Source: Ulvibacterium sp965228935
Lineage (GTDB): Bacteria > Bacteroidota > Bacteroidia > Flavobacteriales > Flavobacteriaceae
Length of the DNA stretch: 64,000 bases
Assembly: GCF_965228935.1 (NCBI RefSeq)
Contig: NZ_OZ245846.1
Location: 1,860,001 to 1,924,000 of the forward strand
Direction of reading: 5' to 3'
Part shown: piece by piece, positions 1-8,417 of the stretch
Position numbering within the stretch: the stretch's first letter is position 1
Layout of the letters: each line of letters begins with the position of its first letter
Notes under the pieces: generated by a model
The model's input: the letters and a program-made list of their open reading frames with translations, nothing else
What the model was told of the DNA's origin: nothing
The model's database searches: none
Made by a program: the position numbers and the translations under genes

Positions 1-555
1 TTCAAAATTTTTTCGAAGCCATTCCCGCCATGCTTTTCTTTCGGTAAGGTATAAGGTTTCCAGTTCTTCCATTTTTATAGTATCACTCGGGTCAGCGTTT
101 AGTTTTGGAAATCGGACTGTATTATAGGCGGATTCAATCGCTTTCGCCAATTTGGCAAGGCCTTGGGGGGCACTTGTTTCAAACGTTCGCACGCCCTCGA
201 CAAAATCAGGGGCTTTTGTACCGTTCAAACTCAAACGTTGGGTAATTTGGATCGAATCTGGATTAATGGATTCCATAATCATCACATTGCAAAATACCGC
301 ACCATCCAGGGGCATCTCGATGGTGGCGGAGTGTTCGGGATCCAGCTGTATTATTTTCCACGTATAGGGTTTTTGCCCCGGAGTCTGGGTTGCACCTAAA
401 GTGCCTACCGCAAAAGGCCCATGGAGCTTTATCCATTCCACTGCCTTTCCTTCAAGGCGTTGCCAATTAGATACATCGGTCCAAAAGGCCCATGCAAAGG
501 ATTTGTCGGAATTACATCTGACCGAATGTTCAAATTGCCAGGCAGTGTTACTCAT
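1..555 (-). CDS. SRPBCC domain protein fused to a YdeI/OmpD-type domain (partial)
   Basis: The reading frame opens at an ATG at 555 and stays open for 185 codons to the window edge, so the C-terminus is missing. Residues 1 to about 150 look like an SRPBCC (START/Bet v1-like) ligand-binding fold: Trp-rich start (AWQFEHSV, FAWAFWTDVSNWQRLEG), a mid-segment around GPFAVGTLGATQTPG, and a closing amphipathic helix (GLAKLAKAIESAY). After a short linker, residues 162-185 read like the opening of a YdeI/OmpD-associated domain (ETLYLTERKAWREWLRKNF). SRPBCC proteins bind hydrophobic ligands; YdeI-type proteins are linked to peptide and acid resistance in enterobacteria. The function of this combination is unknown to me. 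It may be one fused protein, or a frame continuing into a longer YdeI domain outside the window. Confidence 0.7.
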   Translation of the reverse strand, partial: MSNTAWQFEHSVRCNSDKSFAWAFWTDVSNWQRLEGKAVEWIKLHGPFAVGTLGATQTPGQKPYTWKIIQLDPEHSATIEMPLDGAVFCNVMIMESINPDSIQITQRLSLNGTKAPDFVEGVRTFETSAPQGLAKLAKAIESAYNTVRFPKLNADPSDTIKMEELETLYLTERKAWREWLRKNFE

Positions 556-697
556 AATCCTTTTTTCTTGAATATTTGGAAATTAATCAATCGTATAATG
601 ATATGGTGGCAAATGTAAAACTTTCCGTTTGAGATGCTTTTTATTCTTGATTGAAACCACCCTTACAATTCTAAACCGAACATGGTTTCAATTCTGC

Positions 698-1600
698 TTA
701 ATTTATACCTGTGGTATTGCTTCGGTAAAACGCTATCAATAGTTCAGCAAGTTCTTCCCCTTTTTCTTCCTGAATAAAATGTCCCGCATTTAGAAGGGTA
801 TGATTTTGCCCTTTAGCCCCTGGCACCAGGTTTTGAAAAAGCTGTTCAGCTCCTTTCATAATGTCATCCCCGTCCCCAAAAATGGTTAGGAAGGGTTTGT
901 TCCATTGTCTTAACTTTTCCCAGGCTTGTCGGTTTTTGGCGGCTTCAGGGTCATCATAATCAATTGGGACCAACATGGGAAAGATTCTGGCCCCGGCCTT
1001 GTATTCCTCTGAAGGGAAGGGGGCATTGTAGGCTGCCATTACCTCTTCGGCAAGTGGCCGTAAGGTTCCCATGTCTATGACCTTATCAATGTTAAATCCC
1101 TGTGAATGTTGAGAATAGGCTCGCCACTTTAAAAAACTTTCACGCATAGGAATTTTACCTGCTGGTAAGGCAGTATTGGAAGCAATGACCATTGAAAATC
1201 GATTTTCCATTTCGGTAATCAATCGAAGACCGATCAATCCACCCCAGTCCTGACAGAACAGGATAATATCCTTAAGGTCAAGTTTCTGGATAAATATGGA
1301 GGTCCAATCCATGTGCTTTTGATAGGAGTAATCCTGCCGATCGACCGGTTTGTCCGATTTACCAAACCCGATGAGGTCGGGGGCAATTACCCGAAAATCC
1401 CTTGAAAGGATAGGAATCATCTTGCGATAGAGAAAGGACCAACTGGGTTCTCCATGCAGAAGAAGCACCGTGGGGTTCTCTTTGTCACCTTCATCCAAAT
1501 AATGAAGTCGCAAATCTTTTTCCACTTCCATATAGTTGCCTTGGAAGTTGTAATCGGGTAAATTTTCAAATCGGTCTTCCGGGGTTCGTACTACTTTCAT
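698..1600 (-). CDS. Haloalkane dehalogenase (subfamily I-like alpha/beta hydrolase)
   Basis: A 300-residue alpha/beta hydrolase closely matching DhlA-type haloalkane dehalogenases, which hydrolyse carbon-halogen bonds to an alcohol and halide with no cofactor. Visible landmarks: oxyanion region HGEPSWSFLYRKM (residues 49-61), nucleophile elbow CQDWGG with nucleophile Asp118 and halide-binding Trp119 (DhlA Asp124/Trp125), a likely acidic residue Asp245 in FGDGDD, and catalytic His274 in AGHFIQEE. Length and the late position of the acid fit subfamily I. There is no signal peptide, so it should be cytoplasmic. Neighbours are unrelated single genes on the same strand (next start 81 bp away), so it is probably its own transcription unit. 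Close alternatives are epoxide hydrolases, but those lack the QDWGG plus HGEP combination. The natural substrate (halogenated algal metabolites would be a guess) cannot be read from the sequence. Confidence 0.85.
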   Translation of the reverse strand: MKVVRTPEDRFENLPDYNFQGNYMEVEKDLRLHYLDEGDKENPTVLLLHGEPSWSFLYRKMIPILSRDFRVIAPDLIGFGKSDKPVDRQDYSYQKHMDWTSIFIQKLDLKDIILFCQDWGGLIGLRLITEMENRFSMVIASNTALPAGKIPMRESFLKWRAYSQHSQGFNIDKVIDMGTLRPLAEEVMAAYNAPFPSEEYKAGARIFPMLVPIDYDDPEAAKNRQAWEKLRQWNKPFLTIFGDGDDIMKGAEQLFQNLVPGAKGQNHTLLNAGHFIQEEKGEELAELLIAFYRSNTTGIN

Positions 1601-1680
1601 AGGCCTATTTTTTTATGTTCTCGCTAAGGTTTGTATAAATTATCATGACAATTCAACGTATACATTATGGGATGCTTTTA

Positions 1681-2046
1681 TCACGAATCATCTCGCATCT
1701 TTATCCAGGCCAGTACCACGCTCTCTAAATCCTTTTTACGGTTTTCTATGTCCTCCATACTTCCAAATTTCGCCGTCCTTGCCTCCTTACCATCACCCTG
1801 AAGCAGTCCGGTAGTATCGTTGATAAACGCTCCTTTGTGGAACATTAGACTTACATGCTTCTTGGCATTCATAAAGTATGAAGCCATGTTTCCTTTATAC
1901 ATAAAGGTTGGACTGCTCCATTTTATGGTTTCTTCGATATCGGGATGGGTATTTAAGATAATTTCCCGAACCCTTTGGATTTCGGCCTCCAAGGGGTGAT
2001 TCTTCCTCTTAAGGTATTCGTCGACTTCCGGATTTTTATGGGCCAT
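1681..2046 (-). CDS. DUF1801 domain protein
   Basis: A 121-residue soluble protein of the DUF1801 (YdhG-like) family. Typical features are the N-terminal VDEYLKRKNHPLEAEIQRVREII helix region, the core ETIKWSSPTFMYKGNMASYF, and the strand VSLMFHKGAFINDTTGLLQGDG. Family members are small, single-domain and cytoplasmic, with no assigned biochemical activity; some are called iron-chaperone-like by weak resemblance to frataxin folds, which I would not rely on. The start is the ATG at 2046, 35 bp from the stop of the cupin gene upstream on the same strand, so the two could be co-transcribed. Confidence 0.75.
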   Translation of the reverse strand: MAHKNPEVDEYLKRKNHPLEAEIQRVREIILNTHPDIEETIKWSSPTFMYKGNMASYFMNAKKHVSLMFHKGAFINDTTGLLQGDGKEARTAKFGSMEDIENRKKDLESVVLAWIKMRDDS

Positions 2047-2081
2047 GGTTTTTTATTAAAAGGTGAGCTTATTTCTTCAAT

Positions 2082-2516
2082 TTATTCCTCGTAGATATCA
2101 AATTCAGCGGAAATGGACTTCATAAGTTCCGCATCCGCAAAATTACTGTCGGATAGTTTTGATAGTTTTTCCAAATACAGATCAAACTGGCCATTTTTGA
2201 ATATCGTAAGCATTTTGCCTCCCTTTTCACATCTGGCGGCATGCCAAACATGGGGCGGAACGGTTAGGGTATCTCCCCGCACTGCTGTAATCGATTCATC
2301 ATCAAAAATGAATTCCACTTCTCCCTCAAGGATATAAAAGACCTCTGTCATTATCTTATGGTGATGTCGCCCCAAATAGAACCCTGGTTTTAAGGCGTCC
2401 TCAACAAAGCTTAGTTCCCCATTGGTCCTCTGTGAAGAAAGCTTGATGAAACAATGATCTTGGGAATAGTCGTAGTTTTCACCTTCCCCGTTCCGGATGA
2501 TTTCTTTTTCCTTCAT
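2082..2516 (-). CDS. Cupin domain protein
   Basis: A 144-residue single-domain cupin. Motif 1 is seen as GRHHHKIMTEVFYILEGEVEF (broken here as HHH, then E, then G) and motif 2 as PPHVWHAA preceded by GDTLTVP; together the His cluster, Glu and last His would bind one divalent metal in the small beta-barrel. The rest of the chain (KPGFYLG, FIFDDESITAVRG) fits the cupin_2 strand pattern. Cupins of this size cover isomerases, dioxygenases and binding proteins, and nothing here identifies a substrate. It is cytoplasmic by lack of a signal peptide. It lies 68 bp downstream of the DUF3500 lipoprotein gene and 35 bp upstream of the DUF1801 gene, all on the minus strand, so a small operon is possible but the products suggest no shared pathway. 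Confidence 0.75.
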   Translation of the reverse strand: MKEKEIIRNGEGENYDYSQDHCFIKLSSQRTNGELSFVEDALKPGFYLGRHHHKIMTEVFYILEGEVEFIFDDESITAVRGDTLTVPPHVWHAARCEKGGKMLTIFKNGQFDLYLEKLSKLSDSNFADAELMKSISAEFDIYEE

Positions 2517-2584
2517 TTTGTTTAGGTATTGTTATCATTTTAACGCTTTTACTTGTATCACGTGTAGCCCATTGGTAGGGGCAC

Positions 2585-3784
2585 TTAATGATGGTGCTTT
2601 GCCAAATGCTGCCTTAGATAATCTTTTCCATAATCATTTCCATTCGGGGTTCTTACTATGGTGTGAATATGATTTCTTGTGGGTTGTCTTCCATTCCCTC
2701 GTATACCAATTGGCCCTTGATGATCAAATTCGATAATAACAACGGGACTATGGATACGATAATAGAATACGGCATTTTCATCCGTTTGTCCTATCCAGGC
2801 GAAGTAGGTTTCATTCATATGCTTTTTGATGTCTTCCATCTTTACCTTGGCGTGCCCCTCCCGCATATTTGAAATGTATTGATAGGCCAAGTCCAATAAC
2901 GCTTCTTTTTGTTCTTTGGACATCTTGCTTACCGGTAGCCCCTGGAAATCGATAATAACATTATCCGAAAATGCTTCTGCCCGGATATCATTATCCACTT
3001 TTTCGGTAGACAAGGTAGCTTCCTTTTGTAGTTCCTTGGGGAGGGATTGCATAAACTTTAGGCCTAAATTTTGTTCGTCCTGAAAGAGGGTATTGCCCTT
3101 GTATTTTCCCGAAGTCGTTATTATCGGTTCCCCTCCCATAAAGGTCGGGGTCATTACCACCTGGTCTCCCAAAATGAAATAGTTTATGACCAAATGGTGT
3201 CCGTCTACTTGCCAGCCCCAAGGTTCGGTCAAGGACGGGTTTCCCATAATGGTAAAGAAATAAAGCTCTTCGTCATAGATAGGATTGCCGTTGTTCAATT
3301 CACGGAGTGTCTGGTCTGTTTTCATGATGTCCTTGCTCAATTGCAATCCTTTTGCGCTCAATGCATTTTGCATCAGATTAAAAGCCAATTTTCGCTGCTC
3401 CTGATCCATTTCCTTAAGGCTTATGCCTTGGCGCGTATAGATACCATTGTCCACATTACACCATTTTCGCCATTCATCGTCCTGGATGTCGAATTGGGTT
3501 TTTTCCAGTTGTTTTGGGCTAAGGGATTTTAAGAATTCCTCACCCGCCAGTTTTATGGGAAGCGTAGTAACCCCTGTTGAGGTGATGGGAAACAAGTCCT
3601 TATCCATGCCTTGCGAGGTGGCAATACCCATAAATTCGGTTTTTAGACTTTCTTCCTCCATTTTTTCAAACGGGCTTAGCTGCCGTGATTCAGTAGTCTC
3701 TTTTTGCGATTCGGCAGGCTGTTTTTGTTCTTTGCAACCTAGGGCAATTGATCCAAAGATCAGTAGATATCCTATTTTTTTCAT
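2585..3784 (-). CDS. DUF3500 family lipoprotein
   Basis: A 399-residue lipoprotein: MKKIGYLLIFGSIALGC gives a lipobox with Cys17. The mature part matches the DUF3500 family along its whole length, with the conserved stretches EWRKWCNVDNGIYTRQGI, LYFFTIMGNPSLTEPWGW, then DGHHLVINYFILGDQ, a FQGLPVSKMSKEQKEALLDLA repeat of the LxxLS-x-Q type, and a C-terminal RNHIHTIVRTPNGNDYG region ending in a His-rich LRQHLAKHHH tail. The HHL and H-x-H residues could bind a metal, but this is inference. Function is unknown; members are secreted or surface lipoproteins. It starts at the ATG at 3784, 11 bp after the GNAT gene ends, so these two are probably co-transcribed. Confidence 0.8.
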   Translation of the reverse strand: MKKIGYLLIFGSIALGCKEQKQPAESQKETTESRQLSPFEKMEEESLKTEFMGIATSQGMDKDLFPITSTGVTTLPIKLAGEEFLKSLSPKQLEKTQFDIQDDEWRKWCNVDNGIYTRQGISLKEMDQEQRKLAFNLMQNALSAKGLQLSKDIMKTDQTLRELNNGNPIYDEELYFFTIMGNPSLTEPWGWQVDGHHLVINYFILGDQVVMTPTFMGGEPIITTSGKYKGNTLFQDEQNLGLKFMQSLPKELQKEATLSTEKVDNDIRAEAFSDNVIIDFQGLPVSKMSKEQKEALLDLAYQYISNMREGHAKVKMEDIKKHMNETYFAWIGQTDENAVFYYRIHSPVVIIEFDHQGPIGIRGNGRQPTRNHIHTIVRTPNGNDYGKDYLRQHLAKHHH

Positions 3785-3795
3785 ATGGGTTCGTA

Positions 3796-4335
3796 TTAGG
3801 CGGACATGGATTCCTTCTTGATTATTTCATAGACTACGAGTCTCCAAATCAGATTATGTGTGCTAAAGTGCTTGTCATATTCCTTTGTTTTTTTCATTCC
3901 AATTTTTTCGGCGATACGTTGGGCGGGACTATTTTTAACATAGGTATGAATAAAGATGCTTTCAAAGCCGAAGTTTTGAAATCCGTATGCAAGGGAGGCC
4001 TCGGCCGCCTCTGTGGCATAGCCTTGGTTCCAATATAATTTATGGACATGGTAGCCAATTTCCGGGACGTATGCCCCATCTATATTTTGTAAACTAATGC
4101 CGCATTGTCCTATGAAATCATTTGATTCCTTTAGGATAACGGCCCATAGTCCAAATCCATTTTTTTGGTAACTGTCCATACTTCGACCTATCCAATCTTT
4201 TACCCCGTCCAAAGTATAGGGTGCCAGATAATATTGCATCACCTCGGCATCGCTCAATATTTCATAAAGGGGAGCGACATCCTCTTGCGTAAGCTTCCGA
4301 AGTCCCAATCTTTTTGTTTCGATCAAGTAGTCCAA
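3796..4335 (-). CDS. GNAT family N-acetyltransferase (RimJ/RimL-like)
   Basis: A 179-residue acetyltransferase of the acetyltransf_3 type, transferring acetyl from acetyl-CoA to an amine. Seen: the opening TKRLGLRKLTQEDVAPLYEIL, the beta4/alpha3 acetyl-CoA region YVPEIGYHVHKLYWNQGYATEA (split over motif A, with the Q-G-Y-A-T-E turn), and the terminal FIHTYVKNSPAQRIAEKIGM segment that closes the fold. RimJ/RimL acetylate ribosomal proteins, but most flavobacterial members of this group are uncharacterised, so the substrate is open. No signal peptide. It precedes the DUF3500 lipoprotein gene by 11 bp on the same strand. Confidence 0.85.
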   Translation of the reverse strand: MDYLIETKRLGLRKLTQEDVAPLYEILSDAEVMQYYLAPYTLDGVKDWIGRSMDSYQKNGFGLWAVILKESNDFIGQCGISLQNIDGAYVPEIGYHVHKLYWNQGYATEAAEASLAYGFQNFGFESIFIHTYVKNSPAQRIAEKIGMKKTKEYDKHFSTHNLIWRLVVYEIIKKESMSA

Positions 4336-4376
4336 ACCTCTTTTTTAGCAAATAAATACATCGGGTTTATGGGTTG

Positions 4377-5144
4377 TTAGTACTTAGCTACGATTAGTTT
4401 TAATGCACAAGTAAACTCTTTTAACTCCCGATGGTTGCCATATTTTTTATCCCAATTCCCGGACTCTAGATCATCCGCCAGTCTTTTAACGATTTTCTCT
4501 TCCATTCCATCAGGTAAGAACCCCCAAGCCGATTGATTTAATCGTACCTCCTTGCTTAAAAATGCTTCTGGGCGACCATAAAAAGCCTCCTGAAATCCAT
4601 CTACACAATCGAAAGGAATGGGAATCGGAACAATAGTACAGTTTCCGCCAAGACATTCAATAATGAAGTCGTTTGTTGGGTATCTCTTTTTTTCTATTTC
4701 AATGACTTCGGGGAAGTATTCGGCGTTCCAAAAATCATTTAGGCAATCCGGATCGAAAGTCATAATAACAACTTTTTTCCTTGAAACTCTTTTGAGTTCA
4801 AGTAATCCTTTTTTTATATCCGGCCAATGATGAACGGTAACCATGGCCATTGAGATATCAAAAGAATCGTCATCAAAGGGCAAGGCGTCCGCTTTTGCAT
4901 TAATTGCGGGGACTTTGTTGTTTGCAATTCTTTGCTTGCGCATAACCATGGAAGGTTCAACAGCCACCACATATGTATTATCCGGTTCGTATGACCCTGA
5001 ACCGGCTCCAACATTAAGAATGGTCGTTGATTCATCCAATTCTTGAAAAACAAATTCAGCTATTCTTGGATCCGCCCGTCTATGACCTGAATACTGCTGT
5101 CCATATTTATCATAATTAAATGCTGGATTATCAATTTCAATCAT
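4377..5144 (-). CDS. Class I SAM-dependent methyltransferase
   Basis: The frame can begin at 5186, but the first 14 residues of that longer version look non-conserved, so I place the start at the internal ATG at 5144 (MIEIDNPAFNYDKYGQQYSG), giving 255 residues. Motif I is ILNVGAGSGSYEP, the acidic post-I residue is VVAVEPS, and the following ADALPFDDDSFDISMAMVTVHHW is the usual UbiE/Methyltransf_11 pattern. It should transfer a methyl group from S-adenosylmethionine to a small molecule; the C-terminal half (FDPDCLNDFWNAEYFPEV, LPDGMEEKI) resembles uncharacterised methyltransferases and does not reveal the acceptor. Cytoplasmic, same strand as neighbours, 41 bp upstream of the GNAT gene. Confidence 0.8.
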   Translation of the reverse strand: MIEIDNPAFNYDKYGQQYSGHRRADPRIAEFVFQELDESTTILNVGAGSGSYEPDNTYVVAVEPSMVMRKQRIANNKVPAINAKADALPFDDDSFDISMAMVTVHHWPDIKKGLLELKRVSRKKVVIMTFDPDCLNDFWNAEYFPEVIEIEKKRYPTNDFIIECLGGNCTIVPIPIPFDCVDGFQEAFYGRPEAFLSKEVRLNQSAWGFLPDGMEEKIVKRLADDLESGNWDKKYGNHRELKEFTCALKLIVAKY

Positions 5145-5325
5145 AACGCATGTTTTGATGCCGACTATCGGGGAAATACAGCTCATACAAGCTATATATC
5201 GTTTAGGGATACTTTAAAAGTAAACAATTCGACCCATTGATTTGGTCAGAGGGATACAAAACTTGGGATAGGAAGGCCCTCGAGAAACCGGTTCAAAACA
5301 GCAACACCTAACAGCGGGGGAGCTC

Positions 5326-6531
5326 TTACTTATCTACCGTTTTGTTGAGCCAGAGTTCATAGGATTTTCCCTCATGGCCATCATACCGGAAAAAATCCAG
5401 GTCGCCATCGCCTTCAACATCGCCGATATAGGAATTGTAGGCGCCCTCCATGGTCAATATTTGCTCCTGCCAAATGGGCTTATTGGATTCCCCTTCGCCC
5501 TGCAAAAAAAGGATTACGGGACTTGCCTCGGGGTACCCTTGATCTCCATTGTTGCCCGATAGTACGTCCAAGTCGCCATCGTTGTCCATATCGCCTACCT
5601 GTAAGGTGTGCGCAAAGGCGTTGGTTCCTATTTCATGTTTTACCCATTGGTCACCACAGTCCGGATTAAGGTCGTACCAGGCCACGCGTGTACGAAATTT
5701 TTCGGAACAGGAGATAAAGACTTCATCGCGTTGGTCCCCATCGATGTCCGCACAGAAAATCTTTGTGGAATTGTGGATCCAATCATAGCCATCATCACTG
5801 TTCCAATACGGGTCAATGGATTTTACGGACCAAATACCGGTCATGTCGCCACCGGGATTTTTAAACCAAAAAGCGGTGGAAACGACGTCCAAATCCCCAT
5901 CACCGTCCACATCCCCAACATGTTGCCCTTCATGAAGGTGTTCCACATACACCTCGGTGGCTTTGCTCCAGGTGTCCGGGTTATCTTGGCGATATACAAA
6001 TAATCGGCGCGAATGATGGGTGGTGCCTACTACATCCAGTTTTCCATCGCCATTGAGGTCTTCCAGGTCAAAATCCTTGACAAAGGAGGGGAATACAGCA
6101 ATTTTATGCGCTTCCCAACCCGGGTTTTCATACCAGTACAACGTAAGCGGTTCGCTGGCACCGCCCCATTCACCGGGACTAGCTGGACCTAAAACATCAA
6201 TATCCCCGTCATTGTCAATATCGCCCGAGGCCAAGTCACCGGCGGCAAAGGTTTGGCCTTCCGGGCTGGTTTCCGCGATGACATGTCTTTTGGATTCCCC
6301 GAAACCGGGCACGGTCTCATACCAGAGAAGGGCTCCACCATTGGCATTGTTGTGGATTACAAAAAAATCCAAAAGCCCATCGTTATTGACGTCGGCGTGG
6401 CTCCGGGCCCACCATTTGTCGGCACTGCTCTTTACCAATACGTGTTTAGAAAAATCTATCTGTGCATACGAGAGATGGGACAGTAGAAGCACACAAAAGG
6501 TAAGGACTGCGATAAAAGATGGTTTTTTCAT
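5326..6531 (-). CDS. Secreted FG-GAP/VCBS repeat protein
   Basis: The ATG at 6531 (MKKPSFIAVLTFCVLLL) starts a clear signal peptide ending near SYAQ; an in-frame upstream ATG at 6591 would only add a non-signal-like stretch. The mature protein of about 380 residues is a chain of FG-GAP/VCBS blades, each with a calcium-loop-like D-x-D/N-x-D-G-x-x-D core: DVNNDGLLDF, DIDNDGDIDV, DLNGDGKLDV, DVDGDGDLDV, DIDGDQRDEV, DMDNDGDLDV and DVEGDGDLDF. Seven such loops fit one seven-bladed propeller. Such proteins are exported and often bind carbohydrate or mediate contacts; no catalytic domain is visible and there is no type IX sorting domain, so it may stay periplasmic or leave by another route. It stands alone on the minus strand. 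Confidence 0.85.
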   Translation of the reverse strand: MKKPSFIAVLTFCVLLLSHLSYAQIDFSKHVLVKSSADKWWARSHADVNNDGLLDFFVIHNNANGGALLWYETVPGFGESKRHVIAETSPEGQTFAAGDLASGDIDNDGDIDVLGPASPGEWGGASEPLTLYWYENPGWEAHKIAVFPSFVKDFDLEDLNGDGKLDVVGTTHHSRRLFVYRQDNPDTWSKATEVYVEHLHEGQHVGDVDGDGDLDVVSTAFWFKNPGGDMTGIWSVKSIDPYWNSDDGYDWIHNSTKIFCADIDGDQRDEVFISCSEKFRTRVAWYDLNPDCGDQWVKHEIGTNAFAHTLQVGDMDNDGDLDVLSGNNGDQGYPEASPVILFLQGEGESNKPIWQEQILTMEGAYNSYIGDVEGDGDLDFFRYDGHEGKSYELWLNKTVDK

Positions 6532-6852
6532 AGTTTGTAGCGCGTTAGTTGTTTGGTGAATCAAATTAATAAAAATGCAGCGGCTTATCAACTGGATTAG
6601 GCTTAAAATTGGTGTGCCGCAATAAAAGAGTTGCGGTTGGTACTTATTGATAAAATTTCATAGGTTTTATTAGTGTATAATATGAACATTAAATGATCTC
6701 TATATCTTTTACTTATATACTAAAAGTAAACTACTAAACCTGGAAATTTGGCCAAGGTATAGCACCATAGAATTAAAGCTCCAGAAGAATCCAAAAATGG
6801 GTTAAAACAGAATACTATCTTTAACAGACCGTAGGCTTTGTTAACAAAACCT
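6532..6852. other. AT-rich intergenic stretch
   Basis: No gene, hairpin with a T-run or repeat could be supported in these 321 bases. It must contain the promoter of the FG-GAP gene (reading left from 6531) and the end of the transcript of the barrel protein; the sequence around 6660-6730 is strongly AT-rich but I cannot fix a -33/-7 pair. Confidence 0.4.
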
Positions 6853-7443
6853 TTATTCAAGCAAATGACGAATTCCAATGCCTATATAAGGGAATAGACG
6901 ATTGTGAAACTGATCTGGTTGTACTGAAATTACTCGGCTAAAACCTTGTTCAAATCCAGCATTGAAGTCCATAATTAAGCTTTCTTTGAGGTCGATTTTC
7001 AGTCCGACACCTCCTTGAATTCCAAAGTCCAGATTTTCAGTATCATCTTTAATATCGGTTCCATTAGCATCGGCACCCAGTAAATATGATATAGAAGGGC
7101 TAACATGAGCATAAGGATGTACTTTGCTTTTACTTAAGAAGTAAAATCTAGGTGAGACATAAAGAGATACGTAATCGAAATCCGCTTTAAAATTTGGATT
7201 CCTTTCATTAAGATTTTTACCGCCTTTTGAAATGTAACCAAGCTTGCTTGCCAATGAGAAATTTTTGAAAAATAAAAAATCCATTGTAAAGAAAGCTGCT
7301 AGATTCCCGACCCTTTCAGAGGTATTCCCGTTATACTCCAGTTGAGACATATGAAATCCGAATTCTCCACCAAGTTCAATTTTTTGACCACTACTTATTA
7401 ATGGCAACAAATGGATAGTTATAATCAAAACGGTTCGCTTCAT
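6853..7443 (-). CDS. Outer-membrane beta-barrel protein (PorT-like fold)
   Basis: A 196-residue protein with a short signal peptide (MKRTVLIITIHLLPLISSGQ). The rest alternates amphipathic strands: KIELGGEFGFHMSQLEY, FFTMDFLFFKNFSLASKLG, VSLYVSPRFYFLS, VHPYAHVSPSISYLLGAD, LDFGIQGGVGLKIDL, LIMDFNAGFEQGF, with a final strand RLFPYIGIGIRHLLE. This is the pattern of the eight-stranded outer_membrane_beta-barrel_2 (PorT) group common in Bacteroidota. Such proteins sit in the outer membrane; individual roles are mostly unknown. The gene is AT-rich, like the membrane-protein gene 73 bp upstream of it. Confidence 0.7.
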   Translation of the reverse strand: MKRTVLIITIHLLPLISSGQKIELGGEFGFHMSQLEYNGNTSERVGNLAAFFTMDFLFFKNFSLASKLGYISKGGKNLNERNPNFKADFDYVSLYVSPRFYFLSKSKVHPYAHVSPSISYLLGADANGTDIKDDTENLDFGIQGGVGLKIDLKESLIMDFNAGFEQGFSRVISVQPDQFHNRLFPYIGIGIRHLLE

Positions 7444-7516
7444 AAATTTAAATATTGGTTAACTTTAAAGAACTGGACTAAGGCTTTTCATAGAAGCCAT
7501 TTTTAGTGACTGTTAT

Positions 7517-8161
7517 TTATTTTTCTAATTTATTTTTTACAATCCATAATGCATTCCCAGTAGTGTCCGCCAAACTCTCATATCTAACTATTTCTCCAAT
7601 AAAACTCACTGAATTCTTCCGCTTTTTGATTATAGCGTACTCGTAAAATTCCTTTTCATGTAGGCCCAATGAAACATTATGAAAGTAGATAGTGTCATTT
7701 ACTATTCTATAATCCCCTTTAGTTTCTGAGATACCAAAACAGACATTTCTTTCCATGAATTTATTGTTTTCTTTTAGCTTAAGCGTCGTCATGCAGTTGG
7801 CAGCTCCCTCTCTCTGTGCAATTAAAAGACTTTCACTGTCGAACTTTTCAAAGTTTATTATTCCAGTCGGAAAGAGTAGCGAAGTAACTAGGACAAAAAC
7901 CATAGTTCCAACTAGAATAATTCTTTGTTTATCATTGTGCCTTCCCTTAACCAATGATTTCATTTGTCCGATAAGGAAAGCCAAAAGCACAAAAAACAAG
8001 ATAAAAACAAGTCCGAAAATAAGTATTGCAAAAATCCCTAAGTTTCCAATCCAGAAGTAAGAGGTGTTTATGGCAAGAAAGAAAACAATGGTTGCAAGAA
8101 AAAGTCCTTTTCTTTTCAAATGATGATTTTTAAATGCATTAAAATAATTGTATATGGTCAA
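7517..8161 (-). CDS. Hypothetical membrane protein
   Basis: A 214-residue protein that I do not recognise. Its N-terminal half has three hydrophobic segments (about residues 19-33, 38-65 with the run FAILIFGLVFILFFVLLAF, and 83-100), separated by short Lys/Arg-rich loops (KSLVKGRHNDKQR). The C-terminal half (residues 105-214) is soluble, probably on the outer face of the membrane, and contains a pair of Cys residues (NCMTTLKLKENN and NVCFGISETKGDYRI) that could form a disulfide. The segment GDYRIVNDTIYFHNVSL resembles the beta-rich lipocalin-like tails found in small flavobacterial proteins, but this is a loose likeness. AT-rich, probably horizontally variable. Confidence 0.55.
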   Translation of the reverse strand: MTIYNYFNAFKNHHLKRKGLFLATIVFFLAINTSYFWIGNLGIFAILIFGLVFILFFVLLAFLIGQMKSLVKGRHNDKQRIILVGTMVFVLVTSLLFPTGIINFEKFDSESLLIAQREGAANCMTTLKLKENNKFMERNVCFGISETKGDYRIVNDTIYFHNVSLGLHEKEFYEYAIIKKRKNSVSFIGEIVRYESLADTTGNALWIVKNKLEK

Positions 8162-8250
8162 TAATTATTTTAGGCGAATATGACCAACAATTATATCTGT
8201 CCATTTCTAACTCAAAGCCCTATTTTTTAATGGGTCTGTAAATAGTATTC

Positions 8251-8356
8251 CTACTCAAAACCCGCAAACCCGAAAAAGGCCAGCGATTGAAGTTTGGCTA
8301 TCAATAGATTAATGGGAATGCCCTTCATCCTCTCGGACAGATTTCCAAAAGCCCCT
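8251..8356 (-). pseudogene. Remnant of the 3' end of rnfA
   Basis: Read on the minus strand, 8340 down to 8251 encodes 29 codons plus TAG that match the C-terminus of the intact RnfA at 18798: LSERMKGIPINLLIA here against LPEGMKGVPINLLVA there, and SLAFFGFAGFE against SLAFLGFAGLV. I count 20 of 29 identical residues, the same stop position, and matching DNA continuing a few bases past the stop (ATTCCTAC on the plus strand in both). Upstream the match fades after a small deletion near 8345-8356 and no start or N-terminal part exists, so it cannot be functional. It lies in the same orientation as rnfA, 10.5 kb away, making a direct repeat around the accessory block between them. Confidence 0.8.
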
Positions 8357-8417
8357 TACATTTTTTTCGGATATAAGGCGGAGGCATTTTCGTTTCGCCA
8401 ATCCTTATCCTTTTAGA

